Assembly: GCF_018777385.1 (NCBI RefSeq)
Contig: NZ_JAFJYB010000005.1
Location: forward strand, 186,001 to 250,000
Origin: Candidatus Symbiopectobacterium endolongispinus
GTDB taxonomy: Bacteria > Pseudomonadota > Gammaproteobacteria > Enterobacterales > Enterobacteriaceae
Reading direction: 5' to 3'
DNA: 64,000 nt
This document shows positions 31,691 to 41,967 of the stretch, piece by piece (position 1 is the stretch's first letter; every line of letters starts with the position of its first letter). Both the position numbers and the translations under genes were made by a program. The notes beneath the pieces were generated by a model. The model was given only the letters and a program-made list of their open reading frames with translations. It did no database searches and was not told the DNA's origin.

Positions 31691-32546
31691 TTACGCTGCG
31701 CTGCAAGCCCGTTTTCGGGTGGTAATGCTGTTATGTAAACAGCCAATATGTTCAATTTCAACGATATCGCCTTCATGCAAAAAGAGAGGCGGTGTACATT
31801 TTTTTCCCACACCACCGGGGGAACCAGTAATAATGACATCGCCGGGCGATAATTCGCTGAAAGTACTGATATATTCAATCAGCTCTTCAATGGGGTGGAT
31901 CATACTGGCAGTGGTATCATTCTGCACCCTGTTGCCATTAAGCCGGGTTTCTATATGCAGGTTTTGTGGTTCCGGCACGTCATCGCGCGTTACCAGCCAT
32001 GGACCAAACGCACCGGTATTCTGCCAGTTTTTTCCGGCGGTAAACCAGGTATGCTGCCAGTCGCGTACGGAGCCATCCATATAGCAACTGTATCCGGCAA
32101 TATAAGAGAAGGCATTTGATGCTGAAATTTCCTTGCCTCGTTTCCCGATGATGACAGCCAGTTCCCCTTCATAGTCAAATTCGTTTGACTGGGCGGGTTT
32201 TTCCACATCGCAATTATGCCCAACCTGAGAATCTGGAAAGCGAATAAATAAGGTAGGGGCCGAATTCATTTCACCAAACTCGGCCCGTTTCTCCGCATAG
32301 TTCATTCCGACACAGAAAATTTTCCTCGGATTATTAATCACCGGAAGAAACACCACATCCTCTTCTTGATAATCAGGCTTGGCCTGTAAAAAACGTCTGG
32401 CATCAGCAATACCCTCGTCTTCAATCAATGCTCGCAGATCGGGATAACGCGCCCCTAACCTTTTGCCTAAATCGATAATCCCCCCCTCTCTACCTTTATA
32501 AACCATAGGTTTCTTTCTGGCCGACCCTAAAACTTGCTAATTTCAT
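31691..32546 (-). pseudogene. Fumarylacetoacetate-hydrolase family protein, 5' frameshift
   Basis: FAH-family hydrolase/decarboxylase of 2-keto acids or 4-oxo-acyl compounds: metal-binding core FDYEGELAVIIG, substrate region GFV-like GYSCYMDGSVRDWQ, and the FSELSPGDVIITGSPGGVG motif. The expected start MKLASFRVGQKETYGL is at 32546, but stops intervene and the main frame (MVYKGREGGIIDLGKRLG...) begins across a run of seven G/C (32480-32486), the likely indel site. If translation starts at 32506 it would lack about 15 residues; no good ribosome-binding site supports that. The catalytic part is intact. Confidence 0.65.
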
Positions 32547-32657
32547 TTTATACCTCAACGGTGAAACACAGTGCGCACTGCCTGCCAGCCGGAATATGCG
32601 CAGCACGAGCTACGCATATTCCGAGCGCCAATTCGGAATTTATCCACCTGCATTCGG

Positions 32658-34070
32658 CTACGGTGACAACTCTTCTAGCACTTGACCTTTGGTTTCAATG
32701 GCATAACGCATTGTCACTACCGCCCATATCAGGGCAATCAGCGCAAAAGCGATAAACACGTAGCGAATACCAAAGTTGCCGACAATAAACCCAACCAGGA
32801 TCGGTCCCACAGCAGAACCGGCGCGCAGCTAGGCGCTGCCCAAACCGGTACCAATCGCACGCAACCGCGTTGGGTAAGGCTCTGAAGAATAGAGGTAAAG
32901 CGAGAAAGTGATGGTTTGCAATATGGCATAAGCCGCAGTGGCACATACCACAATTTGCAACGGATTGGTTGCACCCAGTACCGTCAGGGTAACCAGTGGC
33001 ACAATCGCCAGCAGGAAAGCAGTGGCATACCAGGCCTTGCGCCCAACCTTATCAATCGACAATGCATAAACGATCGAGGCTAACACTCCAAACGCCGATG
33101 TCGTCCAACCGTAAGCCAGTGCCGTTTGAATCGGTAATCCGAATACACTTTTGTACAGCGTAGGCAGCCAGGTCACCAGACCGTTGTTAATCATATAGCC
33201 ACACACCCACAGCGCCCAAATGGTGAAGGTCCGCTTGCGGTAGATGCCGGTAAACAGCTCACGCCACCCTTCACTGGTAACGGTTTTTTTCTCTATAGTA
33301 CGAATAACCGGTTCAGGTAACGTTCCCCCGCGACGCAGCACCTCATTTTCCAGTTTACTCACCACTTTATTAGCTTCGGCTAAACGGCCTTTCGAGGCTA
33401 ACCAACGCGGCGATTCAGGCATTAGACAACGCAGGGGAACCGTGATTATCGACGGAATAAGGCCGACGATGAACATGGCCTTACAGCCATAAACAGGGAC
33501 CAGAAAATACCCCGCAATTCCTGCAAACATCATACCGATAGGGAAAATCACCTCGTACAGCAGGAAGAAGCGCCCACGCTTTTTGGCACCAACAAATTCA
33601 TTGATATAGGAACTCGCCACGGGTACTTCCGCGCCAATCCCAACCCCTTGCAAAAAGCGAAAGGCCATCATCGACAGTCCACTCCAGGCAAACAGACAGG
33701 CCGCATCCATGATCACAAACAGGATGATAGTGATCTTCAGCACGCCCAATCGTCCAATTTTCTCGGCCAGAGAACCGAAGAAAACGGCACCAAACAGTTG
33801 CCCAACATAGCTGCCAGCAATAATCAGGCCGATATCTGCTGCGCTCAACCCACATTCCGCGGCGAGCTGTGGCATGGCGAAGGCGATAGCCAGTACGGTG
33901 TAAGCATCAAAAAAGGTAGAAAGACCGACCACCACGTGAATGGTCAGCAGTTGACGTGTGATCGGCATCCGTTCAAGACGGGCGACCAATTCGGCATTGG
34001 ATGTCCAGCTTGCGGCGACAGTACTGGCGTTTGCATTGATCACACCGGCACTCATGTCATGCGTTGACAT
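32658..34070 (-). pseudogene. MFS transporter (aromatic acid/sugar acid type), nonsense near C terminus
   Basis: 12-helix major facilitator of the metabolite:H+ symporter type, starting MSTHDMSAGVINANAS with SD GGAG. It has the loop 2-3 motif GSLAEKIGRLGVLK and the PESPRWLASKGR motif of the sugar/aromatic-acid branch. The frame is open for 413 codons, then TAG at 32829-32831 interrupts GTGLGSA-x-LRAGSAVGP (Trp in the expected sequence). The last two helices follow in the same frame to 32658. Loss of helices 11-12 should inactivate it. Probably imports the substrate of the DapA-like and FAH-like enzymes. Confidence 0.8.
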
Positions 34071-34135
34071 AGTTTGTTCTCCAAAAAGGATAGTGTGTTA
34101 GCCGCGATACGCTTGCACAGCGGCTCTGCATGCCA

Positions 34136-34225
34136 TTAGTCGACGCGCGGCAGTTCAGCATCACGATGAAGGGGCGTGAAGGATGTAGGGTTCAGGCCAC
34201 ATAACTCGATATTCATGTTGATCAT
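34136..34225 (-). pseudogene. N-terminal remnant of a second DapA-family gene
   Basis: A 29-codon frame MINMNIELCGLNPTSFTPLHRDAEL... resembles, position by position, the first residues of the DapA-like protein at 29066 (MTKINIDLRGPNPAPVTPFKRDGSVD). It lies between the operator at 34274 and the MFS start, where a first operon gene would be expected. Most likely what is left of a paralogous enzyme gene after deletion. Confidence 0.6.
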
Positions 34226-34273
34226 GGTAGAGGTTCTCTTTCCTGGATGTTCTAGGGTGTATTTTATTAATAT

Positions 34274-34326
34274 AACGTTATCGGGAACGTTTGCAGATTG
34301 TTCGCCAAAGCACCGATAAGTGTCAA
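34274..34326 (-). promoter_or_regulatory. Promoter and operator of the MFS transcript, right end of island
   Basis: On the minus strand TTGACA (34321-34326), 18-bp spacer, AACAAT (34297-34302), then AACGTTCCCGATAACGTT (34274-34291). The operator has the same AACGTT-N6-AACGTT pattern and the same place relative to the promoter as the site at 29002, which suggests one shared regulator. Confidence 0.6.
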
Positions 34327-34468
34327 TAAGCCCTCCGAGGCTTTTAACCGGTTATGTGATGAACATCCCTAGTTGGGCAGAAAAGCAGGAAAGCGCAATG
34401 CGAAAATAACACGATGAAAGATGGGCAAAATCAACACGTTCAGTGCTAATGGTGTAGGTTGTAACACG

Positions 34469-34503
34469 AAAAAAACCCGGCCGCGCCTGGCGCTCCGGGT
34501 TTG
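34469..34503 (-). terminator. slyD terminator
   Basis: On the minus strand an AACCCGG / CCGGGTT stem with a GC-rich loop is followed by a run of T. It sits about 40 bp after the slyD stop. Confidence 0.75.
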
Positions 34504-34541
34504 TAACGGTGAGGACATGCCTCACGGGCATACGCCGAAAA

Positions 34542-35120
34542 TCAATGGCAACCGCAGCCGCCATGACCGCCGCAGCCGCCTTTACCGTGTTCGTGATCGT
34601 GGTCGTGACCATGACCACCACAGCAACCTTCACCGCGCTCATGATGGTGATCGTGCTCGCCGTGTACGTGACCGTGTGCGATCTCTTCTTCCGTGGCTTC
34701 ACGGATAGCAACCACTTCGACGTTGAACTTCAGGTTTTGACCTGCCAGCATGTAGTTACCGTCAACCACTACGTGGTCATCTTCCAATTCAGTGATTTCA
34801 ACCGGTACCTGACCCTGATCGGTATCAGCCAGGAAACGCATGCCCACTTGCAGCTCATCAACGCCCATGAAGACGTCTTTCGGTACGCGCTGCACCAGGT
34901 TTTCATCGTATTCGCCGTAGGCGTCGTTAGAGCCGACAGCAACGTCAAACTTGTCGCCCACTTCGCGGCCTTCAAGCGCTTTTTCCAGGCCAGAAATCAG
35001 GGAACCGTGACCGTGCAGGTAGTCCAACGGCGCGCTCACCGGAGACTCATCAACCAATACACCATCTTCTGTACGTACCTGGTAGGCCAGGCTGACCACC
35101 AGATTTTTTGCAACTTTCAT
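34542..35120 (-). CDS. slyD: FKBP-type isomerase and metallochaperone SlyD
   Basis: Cytoplasmic PPIase with an inserted chaperone flap and a C-terminal metal-binding tail that delivers nickel to hydrogenase. The FKBP part opens MKVAKNLVVSLAYQVRTEDGVLVDESP; the His/Cys/Gly-rich tail (HGHVHGEHDHHHERGEGCCGGHGHDHDHEH...) is complete to GGCGCH. 192 residues against 196 in E. coli. No lesion. Confidence 0.95.
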   Translation of the reverse strand: MKVAKNLVVSLAYQVRTEDGVLVDESPVSAPLDYLHGHGSLISGLEKALEGREVGDKFDVAVGSNDAYGEYDENLVQRVPKDVFMGVDELQVGMRFLADTDQGQVPVEITELEDDHVVVDGNYMLAGQNLKFNVEVVAIREATEEEIAHGHVHGEHDHHHERGEGCCGGHGHDHDHEHGKGGCGGHGGCGCH

Positions 35121-35212
35121 GACATCTCTTACCGTTGGAAATCAAAACTGGCGCAAATTGTAGCTGAAAAAAATCCCCATGTACCGTTTGGGATAAAAAA
35201 ATGACCCACCAA

Positions 35213-35410
35213 TCAATCAGGATGAAAAATGCCGATGATATGCTCGCCCTGCCGCTCTGGCGCAGCAGGAGGCGGATCTGACTGGCACTGACGATAGCCG
35301 CATTTGACGCAGGTGACCACATCTACATGATCTTCCTGCCCTACGGCCAGCGTATCCTGCGCCCGACACTGAGGACACACGGCACCCGCGATAAACCGTT
35401 TACGTTGCAT
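35213..35410 (-). CDS. yheV: YheV family putative metalloprotein
   Basis: 65-residue protein of unknown function with two zinc-ribbon CxxC pairs (VCPQC and CVKC) and the conserved RKRFIAGA N terminus and IIGIFHPD C terminus of YheV. Located between slyD and kefB as in E. coli. Intact. Confidence 0.88.
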   Translation of the reverse strand: MQRKRFIAGAVCPQCRAQDTLAVGQEDHVDVVTCVKCGYRQCQSDPPPAAPERQGEHIIGIFHPD

Positions 35411-35439
35411 CTTGCCTTCCTCGCTGCATGCGACGCATG

Positions 35440-37253
35440 CTATTCGTACTCATCCCAGTCATCCAGACGACGGCGCTCGTGCTGCATTTCGCGTTGGAAA
35501 ATGTCTTCCAGCTCCCGCCGCGCTTCTTTGACGCGCGAAACCTGCGCCACATCGGCATCCCCCTGACGTATCGGCATCAATTCACGCAGCATGCGCATAT
35601 CCAAGCGCCGAAAATGCTGCTGTGCCCGATAAGCCTGATGAGGATGCATCCCCACCGACGTCAACGTTTTACGCCCCAGTTCCAGCGCACTCGAAAAGGT
35701 TTCACGCGCGAAATGTTTGACACCAGACTGCAATAATTCATGGGCCTCAACACGTCCGCACGCCCGCGCCAGAATTTCCAGATTGGGAAAATGCTTTTGG
35801 CACAGGTGCACAATGGCCATGGTGTCTTCCGGCTCATTACAGGTGATCACAATCGCGCTTGCCTGTTCAGCGCCGGCCGCCCGCAGCAGTTCCAATTCAG
35901 TGGCATCACCGTAGTACACTTTGTAACCATAGCTGCGCATCAGGCTGACGGCGCTGATATCACGTTCCAATACCGTGATGCGCATTTTGTTCGCCATCAG
36001 CAAACGCCCGATCACCTGCCCAAAACTCCCAAACCCGACAATGATCACCTGAGGCTCGTCATCTTGCACATAAGGCTTTTCGTCATGCTCCTCCGTAGCG
36101 TTATAACGATGCGCCAGAATGCGGTCTATCCCCTGCATCAGCAGCGGCGTGGTCATCATGGATAGGGTTACCGTGACCAGCGGCAACGGAAGCTGTTCAC
36201 CCTGTAACACCCTGTGCGCTGCTGCCGCAGAAAACAGCACAAACGCAAACTCCCCGCCCTGACTCAGTACCCCGGCGAACTGAAGCCGTTCAGAACGCCG
36301 CATCCGGTTCACACGAGCCAACACGTACAGCACGATGCCCTTCACCGTGACCAGAAGGAATACTCCCAGCAACACTTCGTCGATGTGGGTAAACAACACC
36401 CCCAGATCGAGCGCCATGCCAACGGAGATAAAAAACAGTCCGAGCAGCAATCCCTTAAAAGGCTTGATGGAAATTTCCAGCTCGTGGCGATACTCACTTT
36501 CCGCCAGCAACACGCCTGCGATAAAGGTGCCCAACGCCATTGAGAAGCCCAGCGCATCCATAAAGACCGCAGAGCCAAGCACCAGCAACAGCGCCGCGGC
36601 GGTAAGCACTTCACGCACGCCGGAGGCGGCTATAAACCGGAATAGCGGACGCACCAGATAGCGTCCACCGATCAACATGCCGATAAAGGCAGCGACCTTG
36701 ATGGCAACGTCTTTCCAGTCGGTCACTTCGCCCTGCACACCGGCCAGCACCGGCACCAACGTCAGAGCGGGGATGACCGCCAAGTCCTGAAACAGCAGCA
36801 CTGCGAAGCCCAACTGGCCGGATTTGCTGCGGTTCATTCCTTTCTCGCGCATCAATTGCAGCGCCATCGCGGTGGAAGACATTGCCAACCCAACGCCACC
36901 AAATCAGCGCTGATTGCCAGGAAAAGCCGGTCAGGTAGAGTAAGCCGCCAAGGACCACCGCGCTGAACCCAACCTGCGCGGCACCAATCCCGAAGATGGA
37001 TCGCCGTAATGTCCATAACTTTTGCGGATTCAGCTCCAGCCCGATGATAAACATCAGGAACACCACGCCAAGCTCAGATAAATGCAGGATAGCGTCAACG
37101 TCGCGGATAAAGCCCAGCCCCAAAGGACCAATGGCGATACCTGCAATCAAATACCCCAATACCGCACCAATGCCCAATCGGCTGGCGATAGGTACCATCA
37201 GTACAGCGACAAACAGAAACAGAATGCCCGCACTCAGCAGGGGGGATCTCCAT
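35440..37253 (-). pseudogene. kefB: Glutathione-gated K+/H+ antiporter KefB, two frameshifts
   Basis: Membrane CPA2 antiporter that protects against electrophiles. ATG 37253 overlaps the kefG stop (ATGA). A run of six G/C at 37240-37245 holds one extra base and breaks the frame after four codons. The next frame ([21 protein letters not shown]...) runs to about 36905, where an extra T shifts it again within [15 protein letters not shown]. The remaining 480 codons, including the C-terminal RCK domain ([18 protein letters not shown]), are intact. Confidence 0.9.
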
Positions 37254-37810
37254 CACTCACCCTCCATTTTGGGTAACGGGGAAGCCAGCCATTCGCTATA
37301 CGCCTCGGCATAGCTTGCCAGCACATCGGCGGGCAACCTGCGCGCCCAATAAACCATCAGCGGCGGTAGCCAATGCATACGACACATGGCCTCCGTCATT
37401 TCAAACGGACGCAGCACCTCTTCCATACTGAAGCGGTTATTACCTTCCAGGTGATAGCTCTCTTCCGGCTCACCCGTGGTGATTACCGAACGCCAATATT
37501 TGCCCGCCAATGCATTACCGCCGATACCATTGGCAAACCCGCGCGACAGCACGCGGTCAAACCACTCCTTTAGCAGCGCCGGGCAACTGTAGGTATAGAG
37601 TGGATGCTGAAACACAATCACCTGATGTTCGCGTAGCAGCTGTTGCTCGTAGTGAATATCAACAAAAAAGTCCGGATAGTGAGCGTACAGATCGTGTACG
37701 GTAACATGGGCTAACTGATGCGCCGGTTGTAGCAAAACCCGGTTGGCTATCGAGTCTTGCGATTCCGGATGGGCACACAGCAGCAAAATCTTCGGTGGCT
37801 GCGACATCAT
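37253..37810 (-). CDS. kefG: KefB ancillary quinone oxidoreductase KefG
   Basis: Flavodoxin-like protein needed for full KefB activity. Start [20 protein letters not shown] at 37810, matching E. coli KefG; the seven codons upstream are not conserved. Conserved [10 protein letters not shown] and [16 protein letters not shown] are present. Length and C terminus normal. Its partner KefB is broken, so it may be losing its role. Confidence 0.88.
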   Translation of the reverse strand: MMSQPPKILLLCAHPESQDSIANRVLLQPAHQLAHVTVHDLYAHYPDFFVDIHYEQQLLREHQVIVFQHPLYTYSCPALLKEWFDRVLSRGFANGIGGNALAGKYWRSVITTGEPEESYHLEGNNRFSMEEVLRPFEMTEAMCRMHWLPPLMVYWARRLPADVLASYAEAYSEWLASPLPKMEGE

Positions 37811-37940
37811 TCCCATCCAAAGCGTCGTCATGAGCGCGGTTTTCCGCTACCATGCTGCGCGATAACGATACGACAAACAGGACGTTCGCGGTCCCAAGAT
37901 AACCGTGATAATTTAACATACTCTGAACATGTGACGCTTT

Positions 37941-39739
37941 ATGATTGTTTTCTCCGCTTTGCAAATTCGGCGCGGCGTGCGTGTCTTGCTTGATAACGCC
38001 ACCGCCACCATCAATCCAGGCCAGAAGGTTGGATTGGTCGGTAAAAACGGCTGCGGCAAGTCTACGCTACTCTCGTTGCTAAAAGGCGAGATCGGTGCCG
38101 ATGGCGGCAGCGCCACGTTTCCGAGTAACTGGGCACTGGCCTGGGTCAATCAGGAAACGCCCGCGCTGGATGTGCCTGCCATTGACTATGTTATTGACGG
38201 CGATCGTGAATTTCGCCAGTTAGAAGCTGAACTTCAACACGCCAACGACATTAACGATGGTAACGCCATCGCCCGTGCACACGGCAAACTGGATGCGATT
38301 CAAGCCTGGAGTATTCCGGCGCGCGCCGCCAGCCTGCTCGATGGCCTTGGCTTTACTCAGGCCCAATTGCAGCAGCCGGTACGTGATTTTTCCGGCGGAT
38401 GGCGTATGCGCCTCAATCTGGCCCAGGCGCTGATTTGTCGCTCCGACCTGCTGCTGCTCGACGAACCGACCAACCACCTCGATCTGGACGCGGTGATCTG
38501 GCTGAAAAGCTATCCGGGAACACTGGTGCTGATCTCCCACGATCGCGACTTCCTCGATCCTATCGTCAACAAGATCCTGCACATCGAGCAGGAGACGCTG
38601 TTCGAATACACCGGGAACTACTCCTCGTTCGAACGCCAGCGCGCTACGCGTTTAGCGTAGCAGCAGGCGTTGTATGAGCATCAGCAAGAGCGCGTGGCGC
38701 ACTTGCAACACTATATCGATCGCTTCCGCGCACAGGCTACCAAAGCCAAGCAGGCGCAAAGCCGGATTAAAATGCTGGAGCGCATGGAGAAGGTGAGCGC
38801 AGGCTACGTTGACAAACTGATTCTGGAATCCATCAAGCTCAATCTGGTGCCTGGTTCACGCATTGGCCTGCTGGGGCACAATGGTGCTGGTAAATCGACG
38901 CTAATCAAGTTGCTAGCGGGCGAACTGGCCCCGTTGCACGGCGAAATGGGGCTGGCGAAGGGCGTTAAGCTCGGCTATTTCGCCCAGCATCAGCTTGAGT
39001 TTCTGCGTGCGGATGAATCCCCGCTGCAACATCTGGTCCGTTTGGCGGAGCGGGAAACCGAGCAGCAACTGCGCGATTATCTCGGCGGCTTCGGTTTTCA
39101 GGGCGACAAAGTGACGGAAGTGACTGAGCGTTTCTCAGGCGGTGAAAAAGCCCGTTTGGTGCTGGCATTGATCGTGTGGCAGCGCCCTAACCTGCTGCTG
39201 CTCGATGAACCGACCAACCATCTCGATCTGGACATGCGTCAGGCACTGACAGAAGCGTTGATCGATTTCGAAGGCGCGCTGGTGGTGGTCTCCCACGATC
39301 GACATCTGATCCGATCCATCACGGGCGATCTCTACCTGGTACACGATCGCAAAGTGGAGCCGTTTGATGGCGACCTGGAGGATTACCAGAAATGGTTAAC
39401 GGACGTACAGCGCCAAAACAGCGCCGCTGAATCCGTCGAGAAACCCGCCTCAACCAACAACGCACAGGCACGCAAAGATCAAAAGCGGAGCTGCGCACCC
39501 AAACCCAACCGTTGCGTAAAAAGATTACTCAGTATGAGCAGCAGATGGAGAAACTCTCCGATGCGTTGGCAAAAGTCGAAGCGCGTTTATCGGACAGCGA
39601 ACTGTACGACCAAAGTCGCAAAGCCTAACTGACGGAATGCCTGCAACAGCAGGCCAAACTCAAAAGCGAACAGGAAGAGGCAGAGATGGCCTGGCTGGAC
39701 GCGCAAGGGCAGCTAGAACAGATGCTGAATGAGGGGTAG
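37941..39739 (+). pseudogene. yheS: ABC-F ATPase YheS, multiple lesions
   Basis: Soluble duplicated ATPase (ABC-F) acting on ribosomes. First cassette: GLVGKNGCGKSTLL, SGGWRMRLNLAQAL, LLLLDEPTNHLDLD; second: GHNGAGKSTLIK, SGGEKARLVLAL. Lesions: in-frame loss of four codons after AVIWL (between TGGCTG repeats); TAG at 38658-38660 in RATRLA-x-QQALYEHQQ; in-frame loss of about 29 codons between LERM and EKVSAG (between ATGGAG repeats); a frameshift near 39485 in the C-terminal coiled coil; and TAA near 39626 in SRKA-x-LTECLQQ. Clearly dead. Confidence 0.92.
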
Positions 39740-39751
39740 TACAGCAGTTAC

Positions 39752-40471
39752 TCACGTCCCGCCAGTCATTCCCACTACCTCCGTCATTCCCGCGGAGGCG
39801 GAAATCTCTCGCAGAAGATAAGCGTTTATTCTCTCAGAGATCCTCGGCTTACGCCGAGGATGACGGGCTGGCTCCGCTAGTGCCAGAAGTAGTACACAGG
39901 CCGCGGTAAGCACGCCCATCGAGACGTTAAAAATCACCCATGCTTTGCGGCTACGCAATAAACGGCCAATCGCCGTGCCGAAACCCAGCCAGATAACGCC
40001 TGAAACCAGATTAACCAACACAATGCCAAAACTTATAAGCAGCACCGAATGGTTATAGCCGCTGCGCGCCAGACTGAAACTTGCGACCGAACCCAGCGCC
40101 ATTAGCCAGGCTTTGGGATTTAGAAACTGAAGCAGCCAGCCTTGATACAGTCGCAGCAGCGGCGGTGCACTGGCCTCCAGCCGCTCGTAGGCCGTCGTGG
40201 CAATTTTCCACGCCAGCTACAGCAGGTAGAGACTGCCGAGTACTTTAAGTATCAGGTGCAACGAGGGATGGAGCAGGATCATGCCGCCCACGCCAAATGC
40301 CACCAGCAGTAAAATGCTCTGCATGCCGAGCATGATACCCACCATCAGCCACAGCGATCGCATAAAGCCGAAGTTGGCACCGGAGGTCGTCAGCAGCATG
40401 TTATTCGGGCCAGGCGTGATCGCCGCCACCCAGAGAAAAGCCAACATCGATAAAAATAAGCCCTGTTCCAC
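39752..40471 (-). pseudogene. LysE-family translocator with internal stop
   Basis: Amino-acid exporter family (AAITPGPNNMLLTTSGANFGF, FLNPKAWLMALGSV). Likely start GTG 40471 (VEQGLFLSMLAFLW). TAG at 40217-40219 interrupts GSLYLL-x-LAWKIATT, probably Trp. After LLLALAEP the reading frame passes through REP-like copy 3 and stops only at 39752, so the natural C terminus was altered by that element. Not part of the E. coli gene order here; likely an insertion between yheS and yheT. Confidence 0.8.
39783..39866 (+). repeat. REP-like two-hairpin element, copy 3
   Basis: GTCATTCCCGCGGAGGCGGAAAT followed after about 35 bp by TCCTCGGC-TTAC-GCCGAGGA and TGACGGG. Lies between yheS and the LysE-like gene and supplies the tail of the latter's reading frame. 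Confidence 0.75.
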
Positions 40472-40585
40472 GTTTTGACCGCCCCTTGTCCCCACCGTTA
40501 CGGTATGATTTATTGACCTGACTGAACGTTAGCCTGCCTGTTACACTGCAATGCTCGCTGAGCGGCGCAAGCAGGTTAGCGCAGT

Positions 40586-41632
40586 GTGATGAATATCGCA
40601 CAATTATTTCCCGAGGTCGTTTCGATTCCCATGTTGTCCTCAACATTTCGCCCGTTACGCGGGGCTGATAACCCGCATATACAAACGCTGTTGCCGCGCT
40701 TGATTCGCCGCCGTGCCCGTTTGCAGCCGGTGTGGCAACAACTCGATCTGCCTGACGGCGATTTTGTCGATCTGGCCTGGAGCGAAGCGCCGCAAGGCGC
40801 GCGCTATAAACCCCGCGTGGTGCTATTTCACGGTCTGGAAGGCAGCTTTCACAGCCCCTATGCGCACGGTTTGTTACAAGCGTGCCGTGAGCAAGGCTGG
40901 CTGGCGGTGATTATGCATTTTCGCGGCTGTAGCGGCCGTCCCAACCGTCTGAATCGTATCTACCATTCTGGTGAAACCGATGATGGCAGCTATCTGCTGC
41001 GCTGGATGCGGGATACGCTAGGCGAAGCACCGACTGCTGCCATCGGCATTTCTCTGGGCGGCAATATGCTGTCTTGCCTGCTGGCTAAACGGGAAGAAGC
41101 CCGGTTGCTATCAGCTGCGGCGATAGTCTCCGCGCCGTTTCATCTCGACGCCTGTAGCCGCAGGATAGAAAAGGGATTTTCCCGTATTTATCAGCGCTAT
41201 CTGGTCGGACAGTTAAAGCAGAATGCCCGGCGTAAGCTGGCATGCTATCCGGGTTCGTTACCGATTATCCCGGCACAGTTGCAACGTATAAAGGGATTGC
41301 GTGAGTTTGATGATGCGATCACCGCCCGTATTCATGGTTTTCAGGATGCTGCCGACTACTACAATCAGTGCAGTGCACTGGCGTTGCTGCCCACCATTCG
41401 CACGCCGACGCTGATCATCCATGCGCAGGACGATCCTTTTATGACACCCGAGGTGATCCCGGACATCAGCCACCTGCCCGACACCATCGAATACCAACTG
41501 ACAGCGCACGGCGGGCACGTCGGGTTTGTCGGTGGTACATTACTGAAACCGGAAATGTGACTGGAACAACGCATTCCGGCCTGGTTCACGCGCTTTCTAT
41601 CTATCGGCGGACACCGCAGAGGCAACAGCATG
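40586..41632 (+). pseudogene. yheT: YheT alpha/beta hydrolase, stop near C terminus
   Basis: Putative alpha/beta-fold hydrolase: VVLFHGLEGSFHSPYAHG oxyanion region, nucleophile elbow GISLGGNML, acid DDPFM, and catalytic His in HGGHVGFVGG. TGA at 41558-41560 replaces the Trp of PEMWLE; 24 more codons follow in frame up to the yheU start. The catalytic triad lies before the stop, so a slightly short product of 324 residues could still work. Called a pseudogene with caution. Confidence 0.65.
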
Positions 41633-41857
41633 ATGATTCTCTGGCAGCAGCTTGATAGCGATACGCTGCAAAATATTATTGAATCCTTTGTATTACGTGA
41701 AGGCACAGATTACGGCGAGCAGGAGCGTTCACTGGAGGAAAAAGTCAGGGATATTCGTCGCCAGCTTGCCTCGGGCAACGTGGTGCTGGTGTGGTCAGAG
41801 CTGCATGAAACGCTGAATATCATGCCGCGCACCCAGCTAAACGAAAATACGCCGTAA
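41633..41857 (+). CDS. yheU: YheU family protein
   Basis: 74-residue protein of unknown function, [38 protein letters not shown]..., very close to E. coli YheU including [16 protein letters not shown]. The second Met of the ATGATG is taken as start by alignment. Intact, with a normal link to yheT and prkB. Confidence 0.88.
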   Translation: MILWQQLDSDTLQNIIESFVLREGTDYGEQERSLEEKVRDIRRQLASGNVVLVWSELHETLNIMPRTQLNENTP

Positions 41858-41967
41858 CGTGATAAATCGTCGTTTCCTGACGCGCGCGGGGTCGTCTTGC
41901 GTCACCGGGTCTGTTATACAGTTAGAGCCATGTTAGTCAAACGCCTAATCCGACGGAGTGCAACCGC

